DNA of 7,454 nucleotides from Pseudomonadota bacterium (GCA_023422735.1 JAFAGL010000171.1:1-7454); one strand, 5' to 3'; positions 1 to 7,203 are shown, counted from the first letter of the stretch. Numbers and translations are program-made. The notes: generated by a model from the sequence alone, not told the origin.

Positions 1-5
1 GGCTA

Positions 6-2393
6 GTGGCTGGCGTGACTATGTCCTCAGCGCGCGTCAAGCGCCTGCTGAGCGCGAGCGCGCTCGGCTGCATCATCGCCGCCGCACCGCTTGCGATCGA
101 AATTTCTTCTGCCCAGACGCTTGAAGAAGAGCTGGTACGTTCGCGCGCGCCGCAAGATGGCCAGATGCTGCTTGAAGCGGACACGCTGGTTTATGACAAC
201 GATGCGCAAACTGTAACAGCGGTCGGTGGCGTCCAGATCGATTACAATAACAACCGCATCGTCGCGCAACGCGTCGCTTACGACCGCACCACCGGTCGCT
301 TGGTCGCAAGCGGAAACGTGCAGGCCATCGATGAGCGCGGAAACATCATCTACTCCGAGCGTATCGATGTAACCGATGATTTCCGCGACGGTTTCGTGAA
401 TGCCTTGCGGATTGAGACACCCGACAAGACATATTTCGCGGCTGAAAGCGCCGAACGGCGCGATGGTGTCGTAACTACCTTCAATTCCGGCGTTTACACA
501 GCTTGCGAGCCTTGCGAAGAACGCCCGGACAAGGCGCCAATTTGGCGCGTGAAGGCGCAGAAGATTATCTGGAACGGCCAAACGAAAGTGGTGCGCTTCG
601 AGCGTGCGCGGTTCGAGATGTTTGGTTTCCCTATCGCCTATCTGCCAGCCTTTGAGGTTGCCGACCCGACCGTGAAGCGCAAAAGCGGATTCCTGTTTCC
701 GACATTCGGTTACAAGGATGAGCTGGGATTCAGTGTTGCAGTTCCGTATTATTTCGCACTGTCGCCCACTTATGACCTGACCTTAACCCCACGTGGCTAT
801 ACCCGCCAAGGCTTCATGGGCGAGGCCGAATGGCGGCAGAAGTTCGATCACGGCGAATACAATCTGCGCATTGCAGGCATCAACCAGACCAATCCCGACG
901 CGTTTGACGACAACACGGTCGACTCTCAGGAAGAGTTCCGGGGCGCAATCATGTCAAGCGGACGATTCCAGATCAATCCGCGCTGGACGTTTGGCTGGGA
1001 CGTTCTGGCTCAGACTGACAAGAACTTCGCTTACACCTATGGCCTGAAAGACTATTCCGGCTATGTTCATCGCTCAGAAGTTTACCTGACTGGGCTGAAT
1101 GACCGGAATTATTTTGACCTCCGCGCGATGCGCTTTCAGGTTCAGGAAGAAGTGCTCGACAGCAGCAACAGTTCGGTTTCGGAGAAGCAGCCCTGGGTTT
1201 TACCAAGCTTCGATTATTCCGTAACACCGGATCGATCTATTGCGGGTGGTCAGCTATCTGTCGATGTGAACTTCACAAATATTTCGCGCGAGCGTTTGGC
1301 GATCGACGATTTCCCCGAGGTGGCTGGCGTTGTTGCAAGCGGCTCCGGGCAAAATATTCGCGGGATCGACGGGAATGCAGGCCGGCTGAGCGCTCAGGCC
1401 GAGTGGCGGCGCACGCTGATTACGCCCGGTGGGCTCGCTCTGACACCCCTGCTCCAACTACGCGGCGACAATATCTATACCGACTATGAGGATAATACGA
1501 TTGCGGCTATCCAGGCCCAATCGGCGGCTTCTGACATTCGCAGCCATTATTGGCGCGGCATGGCAACCGCCGGACTGGAAGCGCGCTGGCCTATCCTGTT
1601 TACCCTGGCGAACTCCACGCATGTATTGGAGCCGATGGGGCAGCTACTCGTTCGACCGGACGAAGATTACGCGGGAACCTTGGGCATTCCTAACGAAGAT
1701 GCGCAAAGTCTGGTTTTCGATGCCACATCGTTGTTCGAAACCGACAAATTCTCTGGCTACGATCGCGTGGAAGGCGGCACACGCGCCAATGTCGGCTTTC
1801 GATATTCGGGCACATTCGCCAATGGTTGGACGACCAACGCTATCTTCGGACAGTCATACCATCTTGCTGGCGTGAACTCTTATGCAAGCCCCGATATAGT
1901 GAGCGTTGGCGCTTATTCCGGTTTGGAAACCGACCGCTCGGATTATGTCGCACAGTTTGGTGTCGGCAGTCCCATCGGGTTGACGGGCGTAGTTGGCGGA
2001 CGTTTCGATCAAGATACGTTCGAGATGCGCAGGGGCGAGCTGAAGGTCGGCTTCAACACCAAGCCGCTTTCGGTGACGGCGCAATATGCCTTTATCGAAA
2101 AGCAGCCCTATTACGGCTTTGCGAAGGATCGTCACGAGATCACGGTGGGCGCAAGAGCAAAGGTTGTCGACAACTGGACTGTCTTCGGATCGGCCGTTTA
2201 TGATTTCCAATCCGAGGTTGTCGTTCGTGACTCGATCGGCTTTGCTTATGACGACGAGTGTTTCACTTTCGCCCTGGCGTTGAATGAAACCCGGGATATC
2301 GACACGAAAGAAGCTGAGCGGGGTGTCGCGTTCAATTTGACATTCCGCACTATTGGCGACTTCGGGTCGGTTAATCGGGGCGGTTTCAACTAG
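6..2393 (+). CDS. lptD: LPS-assembly outer-membrane protein LptD
   Basis: LptD is the outer-membrane beta-barrel that, with the lipoprotein LptE, inserts lipopolysaccharide into the outer leaflet at the end of the Lpt transport bridge. The 795-residue product has a signal peptide (basic VKR, hydrophobic core near residues 14-31, likely cleavage after SSA at 36), then an OstA/LptA-like beta-jellyroll near residues 54-150 (starts LEADTLVYDN), then a long barrel domain with many alternating aromatic strands, ending in FN. Cysteines C167 and C170 (TACEPC) and C752 (DDECF) are candidates for the disulfides that LptD needs between its N-terminal and barrel domains. The segment after 'VKRKSGFLFP' is typical of alphaproteobacterial LptD. 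The start is uncertain: GTG at 6 shares a base with a TAG at 4-6 that may end an upstream gene (lptG is the usual neighbour), while ATG at 21 gives an equally good signal peptide and is a stronger start codon. Neither has a clear visible Shine-Dalgarno. The surA-like gene follows 144 bases on. Confidence 0.96.
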   Translation: MAGVTMSSARVKRLLSASALGCIIAAAPLAIEISSAQTLEEELVRSRAPQDGQMLLEADTLVYDNDAQTVTAVGGVQIDYNNNRIVAQRVAYDRTTGRLVASGNVQAIDERGNIIYSERIDVTDDFRDGFVNALRIETPDKTYFAAESAERRDGVVTTFNSGVYTACEPCEERPDKAPIWRVKAQKIIWNGQTKVVRFERARFEMFGFPIAYLPAFEVADPTVKRKSGFLFPTFGYKDELGFSVAVPYYFALSPTYDLTLTPRGYTRQGFMGEAEWRQKFDHGEYNLRIAGINQTNPDAFDDNTVDSQEEFRGAIMSSGRFQINPRWTFGWDVLAQTDKNFAYTYGLKDYSGYVHRSEVYLTGLNDRNYFDLRAMRFQVQEEVLDSSNSSVSEKQPWVLPSFDYSVTPDRSIAGGQLSVDVNFTNISRERLAIDDFPEVAGVVASGSGQNIRGIDGNAGRLSAQAEWRRTLITPGGLALTPLLQLRGDNIYTDYEDNTIAAIQAQSAASDIRSHYWRGMATAGLEARWPILFTLANSTHVLEPMGQLLVRPDEDYAGTLGIPNEDAQSLVFDATSLFETDKFSGYDRVEGGTRANVGFRYSGTFANGWTTNAIFGQSYHLAGVNSYASPDIVSVGAYSGLETDRSDYVAQFGVGSPIGLTGVVGGRFDQDTFEMRRGELKVGFNTKPLSVTAQYAFIEKQPYYGFAKDRHEITVGARAKVVDNWTVFGSAVYDFQSEVVVRDSIGFAYDDECFTFALALNETRDIDTKEAERGVAFNLTFRTIGDFGSVNRGGFN

Positions 2394-2488
2394 CCGCTTC
2401 CCCAGATTTCGGCCTTGGTCGGTTGCGAAATACATTCAACCGGGGTTAAGAGATTTCCAAACGCCAGACATTGTTTCGCCGCAGATGA

Positions 2489-2502
2489 CCGGCAACTGCC
2501 GG
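2489..2502 (+). repeat. short inverted repeat (hairpin) in surA leader
   Basis: The sequence CCGGCAACTGCCGG is a perfect inverted repeat: a 5-bp GC stem around a 4-base loop (AACT). No T tract follows, so it is not a standard intrinsic terminator. It lies 35 bases upstream of the surA start and could be a processing or stability element in the lptD-surA transcript, or may occur by chance. Confidence 0.3.
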
Positions 2503-2525
2503 GAGAACGCGCGTTTCAGACCAAT

Positions 2526-2529
2526 GAGG
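2526..2529 (+). promoter_or_regulatory. ribosome binding site of surA-like gene
   Basis: GAGG lies 8 bases before the ATG at 2538. It decides this start over the in-frame ATG at 2415, because the protein then begins directly with a lysine-bearing signal peptide (MTTFIKKLAAP). Confidence 0.7.
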
Positions 2530-2537
2530 CCCTCTTA

Positions 2538-3464
2538 ATGACGACCTTCATCAAGAAGCTTGCTGCCCCGCTTGTTGCGCTAGGATTGCTGACCTCCATC
2601 GTTCATTTGGCATTGCCTGTGCCTGCTCAGGCTAGCGAAGTGAGGTACATCGTCAACAAGGTGGCAATCACCAGCTACGATATCGACAGGCGTGCGGCGT
2701 TCTTGCGCTTGCAACGGCGAGGCGCGGGTGGCGCGGCCGATGAAATGATCAATCAGGTGCTGCGCAACCAGGAACTGGCGCGGCTGAAAATCAACATCAG
2801 CGATCAGCAAGTCGATGACTCGTACCGTCGGTTTGCTGAATCAAACAAGCTCACCATCGCTCAGCTTGATCAGATCATGGCGCAGAGTAGCGTCACGAAA
2901 AGCCATTTTCGCGAGTATATGCGCACCCAGATGGGCTGGGGTCAGGCGATCGGCATGCGCGGGCGCTCGGAAGGGCGCATGAGCGAACAGGACGTGGTGC
3001 AGCGCATGATCAAGGAAGGTCGCAAGCCTTCCGCAACCGAATATATGTTGCAGCAGGTCATCTTCGTTATCCCGGCAGCGGAACGCAAGGCGATTCTCGG
3101 CAAACGCAAGCGCGAAGCCGAAGCGATGCGCGCGCGGTTCAATAGTTGCGAAACTTCCCGCTCTTTGGCCAAAGGCATTATAGACGTCACTGTTCGCGAT
3201 CTTGGACGCGTATTGGAGCCCGAACTTCCAGCGGACTGGGAAAAAGAGGTGAAAGCCACGAAGGCTGGAGGAACAACGGTCGTGCGCGAAACGGCGCGGG
3301 GCGTAGAGTTCATTGCGATTTGTTCGCAACGCCAAGTTTCGAATGATCGCGTTGCACGCATGGTCTTTTCCGAGGAACAAGCCACCGGCGACGATTCCAG
3401 CGAACAGCTCAGCGAAAAGTACACAAAGGAGCTGCGCGAACGCGCCCAGATCGTAAAGCGCTGA
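2538..3464 (+). CDS. surA: SurA-like periplasmic chaperone / parvulin-type peptidyl-prolyl isomerase
   Basis: This is a periplasmic folding factor of the SurA family, whose E. coli member escorts outer-membrane proteins, LptD among them. The 308-residue product has a signal peptide (KK, hydrophobic core 9-29, cleavage likely after AQA at residue 32). A SurA N-terminal helical domain follows, from about residues 34-160, opening with the typical 'VNKVAITSYDIDRR'. Then comes one parvulin-like region near residues 165-268 (YMLQQVIFV, DLGRVLEPELP, ETARGVEFIAIC). E. coli SurA is 428 residues with two parvulin domains, so this is the short one-domain form usual in rhizobia-like bacteria. The parvulin region is divergent, so isomerase activity is doubtful and chaperone function is more likely. 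C204 and C262 could form a disulfide in the periplasm. Start chosen by the GAGG site and the signal peptide. It lies between lptD and rsmA, as in many proteobacteria, but no pdxA follows. Confidence 0.9.
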   Translation: MTTFIKKLAAPLVALGLLTSIVHLALPVPAQASEVRYIVNKVAITSYDIDRRAAFLRLQRRGAGGAADEMINQVLRNQELARLKINISDQQVDDSYRRFAESNKLTIAQLDQIMAQSSVTKSHFREYMRTQMGWGQAIGMRGRSEGRMSEQDVVQRMIKEGRKPSATEYMLQQVIFVIPAAERKAILGKRKREAEAMRARFNSCETSRSLAKGIIDVTVRDLGRVLEPELPADWEKEVKATKAGGTTVVRETARGVEFIAICSQRQVSNDRVARMVFSEEQATGDDSSEQLSEKYTKELRERAQIVKR

Positions 3465-3514
3465 TAGTCATAGTCGAAAAGCTGCGTACATAACGAAGAT
3501 CAGGCGACCGCAAG

Positions 3515-4342
3515 ATGGATAACTTGCCTCCGTTACGTGCGGTTGTCGAGCAACATGGATTGTTTGCCAAAAAGGCGCTTGGGCAGAACTTTCTGTTTGA
3601 TCTCAATCTGACCGGCAAGATTGCGCGCGTTGCCGGATCATTGGCGGGGGTCACCGTCATCGAGGTAGGCCCCGGCCCCGGTGGATTAACCCGCGCGCTT
3701 CTTTCCCAAAGCGCCGAAGTCATCGCCATCGAGCGTGACGAACGTTGCCTGGCCATACTGGCCGAAATCTCCACCCATTATCCTGGAAAGCTGCGCGTCA
3801 TTCCTGGCGACGCAATGACAGCCGATTTTGCTTCTCTTGCAGGAGATAGAGATCCAGTCCGGATTATTGCGAACCTGCCTTATAATATCGGGACCGAACT
3901 GCTTGTCCGCTGGCTGACGGTCGAGCAATGGCCGCCCTTTTATGAAAGCATGGCGTTGATGTTTCAGCGCGAAGTTGCCGAGCGCATCGTTGCGCAGCCA
4001 GGTGACTCAGCATACGGGCGCCTCGCTGTTCTCGCCGGATGGCGAACTGAAGCACGGATTGCGTTTGATGTTCCTGCGCAAGCATTTACTCCACCTCCGA
4101 AGGTCACGTCATCCGTTGTCCATCTTGTGCCTCGTTCCGCGCCGCTTCCAGTCAGCTTGAAGATGTTGGAACGCGTGACCCAGGCAGCATTCGGTCAACG
4201 CCGCAAGATGCTCCGGCAAAGTTTGAAATCTCTTGGAGGCGAGCTGCTTTTGAAGCGTGTGGACATAGATCCGACACGTCGCGCCGAAACGCTTTCAATT
4301 GATGAATTCGTTCAAATCGCGAACGCGGTGGACATTGCGTAA
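3515..4342 (+). CDS. rsmA: 16S rRNA (adenine(1518)-N(6)/adenine(1519)-N(6))-dimethyltransferase RsmA
   Basis: RsmA (KsgA) uses S-adenosylmethionine to dimethylate the two adjacent adenines in the 3'-terminal hairpin of 16S rRNA, a late step in 30S maturation in the cytoplasm. Its loss gives kasugamycin resistance in bacteria where this has been tested. The 275-residue length is normal. Visible motifs are KKALGQNFL at residues 19-27, the SAM-binding loop EVGPGPGGLT at 50-59, acidic E73 after VIAI, GDA at 98-100, the catalytic NLPY at 120-123, F-T-P-P-P-K-V at 191-197 and FGQRRKMLR at 226-234. The gene follows the surA-like gene by 50 bases on the same strand, probably in one transcript. The Shine-Dalgarno is poor (AGG at 3502-3504, 10 bases before the ATG). 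The stop is only 9 bases from the stop of the converging gmk. Confidence 0.97.
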   Translation: MDNLPPLRAVVEQHGLFAKKALGQNFLFDLNLTGKIARVAGSLAGVTVIEVGPGPGGLTRALLSQSAEVIAIERDERCLAILAEISTHYPGKLRVIPGDAMTADFASLAGDRDPVRIIANLPYNIGTELLVRWLTVEQWPPFYESMALMFQREVAERIVAQPGDSAYGRLAVLAGWRTEARIAFDVPAQAFTPPPKVTSSVVHLVPRSAPLPVSLKMLERVTQAAFGQRRKMLRQSLKSLGGELLLKRVDIDPTRRAETLSIDEFVQIANAVDIA

Positions 4343-4344
4343 GC

Positions 4345-4360
4345 GACGCTATCAGCCGTC
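4345..4360. terminator. possible hairpin at the convergent rsmA/gmk junction
   Basis: GACGCTATCAGCCGTC can fold on either strand into about six base pairs with one bulged base and a 3-base loop. It covers the gmk stop codon and most of the 9-base gap between the two genes. On the + strand a TTTT run comes only 10 bases later, and on the - strand there is no T tract. A bidirectional terminator would be expected here because the genes converge, but this candidate is weak. Confidence 0.22.
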
Positions 4361-5017
4361 ACGCATGGGTTTTGCGTCAAGCAGATCAGCCACGAAATCG
4401 TAAAGACCGGCCTGTCTGCGATCCCGGCGCAATCTCTCGGCTGTGATTATCGACCGAACCTCGCCGAAGGCATGGTCTAGATCATCATTGACTACGACAT
4501 AATCATATTCCCGCCAGCGTTCGATTTCGACCTTCGAATTCGTCAGACGCGTTTCGATGATCTCATCGCTATCTTCCGCGCGACGCTTCAATCGCGTCCG
4601 CAGTTCAACCATTGACGGAGGCAGAATGAAAATCGAAACGAGATCGCTATTCATAGCGTCGCGCAATTGCTGCGCGCCTTGCCAATCGATATCGAAGAGC
4701 ATGTCGCGCCCATCCGCCATTGCCTTTTCTACGGCGGCGCGTGGTGTCCCATAATAATTACCATGCACTTCTGCCCATTCAAGAAGCTGATCATCGTCTC
4801 TCAGACTTTCGAATTCGCGTCGGGAAATGAAGTGATAATGAACGCCATCGATTTCGCTTCCACGGCGGGCTCGGGTTGTTACGCTGACAGACAGTTCAAA
4901 CTCATGCTGCTCGAGAAGCGTGCGCGCTATGGTGGACTTCCCTGCGCCTGAGGGCGAGGAGAGAACCAGCATCACACCTCGACGGCGGATAGATTTCGAT
5001 GGGAAGTCAGCCCTCAT
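4352..5017 (-). CDS. gmk: guanylate kinase
   Basis: Guanylate kinase transfers phosphate from ATP to GMP to make GDP, an essential cytoplasmic step in GTP, dGTP and (p)ppGpp supply. The 221-residue product is normal for the family. It shows the Walker A P-loop SPSGAGKST at residues 21-29, the GMP-binding segments SVSVTTRARR (43-52) and EVHGNYYGTPR (83-93), DIDWQGAQQLR at 109-119, the lid RRAEDSDEI at 145-153, and YDYVVVNDDLD at 171-181. The start is the ATG just 3 bases after the yicC stop, preceded by GGAG. An internal Met16 would also leave the P-loop intact but lacks such a site and would drop the basic RRRG tail seen in relatives. It is last in the mltG-yicC-gmk block, and the yicC-gmk pairing is widespread in proteobacteria. 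Confidence 0.97.
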   Translation of the reverse strand: MRADFPSKSIRRRGVMLVLSSPSGAGKSTIARTLLEQHEFELSVSVTTRARRGSEIDGVHYHFISRREFESLRDDDQLLEWAEVHGNYYGTPRAAVEKAMADGRDMLFDIDWQGAQQLRDAMNSDLVSIFILPPSMVELRTRLKRRAEDSDEIIETRLTNSKVEIERWREYDYVVVNDDLDHAFGEVRSIITAERLRRDRRQAGLYDFVADLLDAKPMRDG

Positions 5018-5020
5018 CGC

Positions 5021-5935
5021 CTACTCCAGATTCTGTATCTGTTCGCGAAATTGATCAACGACAACTTTAAGCTCCAAGCCAATGCTCGTCACCGAAGCGG
5101 CATTTGATTTTGAGCACAAAGTGTTCGATTCGCGATTAAACTCCTGAGCCAAAAAATCCAGTCTTCGCCCTATCGAACCACCAGCTTTCAGAAGTTCCCG
5201 TGCCGCAGCTATGTGGGTGGTAAGCCTGTCCAGCTCTTCCCGGATATCAGCCTTCGTCGCAAGAAGTGCCGCTTCCATCGCAAGACGTCCCTCATCAAGT
5301 ACGACATTGCCTTCGAGAAGCGTACGCACCTGCTCTGCCAGGCGCGCCTTTATGACTGCCAAATTTCGAGATGGATCGCTATTCGCGCGCAGTGTCAGAA
5401 CCTCGATCTGATCTATTTGCTGCGACAAGACTTTGCCAAGTTCACGGCCCTCGCCGCTTCGATTGACCGCCAAGGCATCGGTCGCTTTCTCCGCGAGACA
5501 CAGAATTGCAGAATCCAGCTCAAGCCGCGTTTCTTCAGCGTCGCTAAACTCAGAAATATCTATCACCCCCCGCAGCGCGAGCAACTGTGCAGAAGTTGCG
5601 GGGGCGGTGTGAAACTCAGCTTCTATCCGCTTGGCATGCAATGCGAGGCTATTCAAAATCGCCTCATTCACCGTCGGTAAGGTCTGACTTTGCTCGCGGG
5701 AAATCGTCAGCAAGCCTTGAACGTTTCCGCGTGCGAATCGACCTTGCAAGATCCGACGCGTTGGTAGATCCAACCGGTCGAAGCCGGGCGGCAAACGCAA
5801 ACGCGTTTCTAACGTCTTCCCGTTGACCGATTTCAGTTCCCAGGTGATTGCTGCATTGCCGAACCGCTCCGATATCCTTGCGAAGCCCGTCATGCTTTGC
5901 AGCTTTGACGGCAACTCGTTAGCCGCCGTGTTCAT
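5021..5935 (-). CDS. yicC: YicC/YloC family endoribonuclease
   Basis: This belongs to the YicC/YloC family. The E. coli member is reported to be an endoribonuclease that affects small-RNA turnover; the role in alphaproteobacteria is largely unknown. The 304-residue product has the YicC N-terminal domain from about residues 13-170, opening with the hallmark SMTGFAR (14-20) and WELKSVNGK (32-40). The C-terminal DUF1732 domain (about 220-304) shows EELDRL at 233-238, GRRLDFLAQEFNRE at 256-269, and the family's closing REQIQNLE. Many homologues begin only one or two residues before SMTGFAR. Here the upstream ATG adds 14 residues but overlaps the mltG stop as ATGA and fits translational coupling. 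No strong Shine-Dalgarno precedes either this ATG or the internal one at 5893, so the start is a judgement. gmk starts 3 bases after its stop. Confidence 0.94.
   Translation of the reverse strand: MNTAANELPSKLQSMTGFARISERFGNAAITWELKSVNGKTLETRLRLPPGFDRLDLPTRRILQGRFARGNVQGLLTISREQSQTLPTVNEAILNSLALHAKRIEAEFHTAPATSAQLLALRGVIDISEFSDAEETRLELDSAILCLAEKATDALAVNRSGEGRELGKVLSQQIDQIEVLTLRANSDPSRNLAVIKARLAEQVRTLLEGNVVLDEGRLAMEAALLATKADIREELDRLTTHIAAARELLKAGGSIGRRLDFLAQEFNRESNTLCSKSNAASVTSIGLELKVVVDQFREQIQNLE
5024..5027 (-). promoter_or_regulatory. ribosome binding site of gmk
   Basis: GGAG on the - strand lies 6 bases before the gmk ATG and sits inside the last codons of yicC. It supports the chosen gmk start and translation of gmk from the shared message. 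Confidence 0.65.
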
Positions 5936-7113
5936 TCAACTGAGAGTGTGTCGTCCGCGTCTGTCGCGGATTGGCCAGCGTTCTGAGCCTGTTGGCGGCG
6001 GAACGCTCTCCAACGCGCCACATTTTCGTTATGTTCGGCAAGAGTCTTGGAAAAGACATGCCCACCTGTGCCATCTGCGACGAAATAGAGCTCATCGGTT
6101 TTCGATGGGTTGGCGACCGCTTCGAGCGAGGCGCGCCCCGGAATAGCGATCGGACCAGGTGGCAAGCCATCGATTCGATAAGTATTATATGGCGTGGATT
6201 TTTCGATATCAGATCGGTAGATGGCTCGGTTTGCCGGCTTTCCAGCCCCGCCAAACAAGCCATAAACAATTGTGGGATCAGATTGCAGGCGCATCCCCTT
6301 TCGCAGGCGATTTATGAATACACCTGCTATACGAGGCCGTTCATCGGCGACCGCAGTTTCTTTTTCTACGATCGATGCAAGCGTGACAAATTCTTCGACA
6401 GAGGAGATGGGCAAATCGCTTTGGCGACGCGCCCAGACCTGATCGATCAAGCGCTTCTGGCGCTCAACCATCTTGTCAACGACCGATTGACGGGTGGTGC
6501 CGCGTGTAAACCGTTCGGTTTCTGCTACGAGAAGACCCTCTGCGGGCATTTGGGATGGCATCTCACCAGCCAGCGCGTCATGTTCTGTAATGCGTTGGAA
6601 AGCCTGTTGAACGGTTAACCCTTCAGGTATGGTCAGTGTCGCCAGGACAGATTTGCCGCTTACCAAGAGTTCCATGATCTCATGCATGGAGGCTCCGGCC
6701 TTGACCTCATATTCTCCAGCCTTGAGATTGCCGTCAGCTCCGCTCACACGCAGCCCGATGCGGAAAATGCGCGCGTCACTGATAAGCCCGGCACTTTCGA
6801 GTGTATCGGCGATCACCGCGCTACTGGAGTTAGGACGAATCATCACCAATTCGGTGTGTTGAGCTGGACCACGTCCCTCAAAAATAGATTTCCCAAACCA
6901 TGCGATACCGAGACCCGCGACAGAAAGAAGTACAGCGGTCGCCACCACGAAGTTCAAGAAGACAACAAACGGACCTCGCGATTTGCGAGACCGACGCGGC
7001 GGTGGGGTCACCCCTTTTTGTGGTCGCAGCGCATTTCTGGCCGATTTCGGTACGATCGGCCGACCTGACTTTGACCCATTGGGAGGCGGCAGATCGGCAG
7101 GCTCATTGCTCAT
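5932..7113 (-). CDS. mltG: endolytic murein transglycosylase MltG
   Basis: MltG (YceG/LytG family) is an inner-membrane lytic transglycosylase that cuts nascent peptidoglycan glycan strands and is thought to set strand length. The 393-residue product starts with a cytoplasmic proline- and arginine-rich tail (1-47), then one transmembrane helix (about 49-73). A LysM-like periplasmic segment follows (about 85-155, including LKAGEYEVKAG), then the YceG catalytic domain. Diagnostic motifs are IPEGLTVQQ (162-170), ASIVEKETA (246-254, holding the catalytic glutamate at E250 or E252), VFINRLRKGMRLQSDPT (265-281) and YNTYRIDGLPPGPI (309-322). E. coli MltG is 340 residues; the extra length is mostly the N-terminal tail, as in rhizobial homologues. 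Residues 190-205 read PAEGLLVAETERF, where relatives usually have a P-[DE]-T-Y core, so P and Y are replaced. The start is an ATG whose nearest GGAG is 14 bases upstream. It follows fabF by 90 bases and overlaps yicC by 4. Confidence 0.96.
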   Translation of the reverse strand: MSNEPADLPPPNGSKSGRPIVPKSARNALRPQKGVTPPPRRSRKSRGPFVVFLNFVVATAVLLSVAGLGIAWFGKSIFEGRGPAQHTELVMIRPNSSSAVIADTLESAGLISDARIFRIGLRVSGADGNLKAGEYEVKAGASMHEIMELLVSGKSVLATLTIPEGLTVQQAFQRITEHDALAGEMPSQMPAEGLLVAETERFTRGTTRQSVVDKMVERQKRLIDQVWARRQSDLPISSVEEFVTLASIVEKETAVADERPRIAGVFINRLRKGMRLQSDPTIVYGLFGGAGKPANRAIYRSDIEKSTPYNTYRIDGLPPGPIAIPGRASLEAVANPSKTDELYFVADGTGGHVFSKTLAEHNENVARWRAFRRQQAQNAGQSATDADDTLSVE

Positions 7114-7203
7114 CGGGTCGCAGGATGCTCCATTTTCGGATAGCGGCTAAATGTAATGCCGAATATGGCGAAAACCCAAATCGGCGTTTAAAACCGCTGA
7201 GTT
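7114..7203 (-). other. fabF-mltG intergenic region
   Basis: The 90-base gap contains no intrinsic terminator that I can see after fabF: no stable hairpin is followed by a T run on the - strand. A distant inverted pair (GCCGA at 7158-7162 with TCGGC at 7181-7185, 18-base loop) is weak. Read-through from fabF into mltG is possible, and only a poor promoter-like pair is visible. Confidence 0.4.

Larger units (their letters stand above)
2394..2537 (+). other. lptD-surA intergenic region
   Basis: This is a 144-base gap between lptD and the surA-like gene. The surA reading frame stays open upstream to an ATG at 2415, but that 41-residue extension is polar, would bury the signal peptide and does not look like coding sequence, so I treat the gap as untranslated. 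It holds a small GC-rich hairpin (2489-2502) and the surA ribosome binding site. No convincing sigma70-type promoter or T-tailed terminator is visible, so read-through from lptD is the simplest reading. Confidence 0.6.

Noticed and set aside
54..77. Possible lipobox (SALGC) in the LptD signal peptide
   Set aside because: The -3 position is alanine and not the usual leucine, a good signal peptidase I site (SSA) lies downstream, and LptD is a barrel protein, not a lipoprotein.
1854..2435. 193-codon open frame on the - strand, opposite the 3' end of lptD
   Set aside because: It is antisense to the well-supported lptD barrel, with no domain or start site of its own.
2415..2537. N-terminal extension of the surA-like protein from an in-frame upstream ATG
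   Set aside because: It would place 41 polar residues before a clear signal peptide, and the ATG at 2538 has a well-spaced GAGG.
2841..3424. Two overlapping antisense frames (179 and 160 codons) opposite the surA-like gene
   Set aside because: Both mirror a gene with a signal peptide, a Shine-Dalgarno and family motifs. Their products look random.
3461..3476. Short tandem TAGTCA/TAGTCG after the surA stop
   Set aside because: It is only two copies of six bases with a mismatch, well within chance.
5971..6618. 215-codon open frame on the + strand, opposite mltG
   Set aside because: It lies entirely antisense to a clear mltG whose motifs are intact, and its product is rich in R, C and S with no recognisable domain. 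It is a shadow of the coding frame.
7150..7179. Promoter-like pair upstream of mltG on the - strand (TTGGGT, 18 bases, TACATT)
   Set aside because: Both boxes match consensus only partly, and such pairs are expected by chance. No supporting element is visible.
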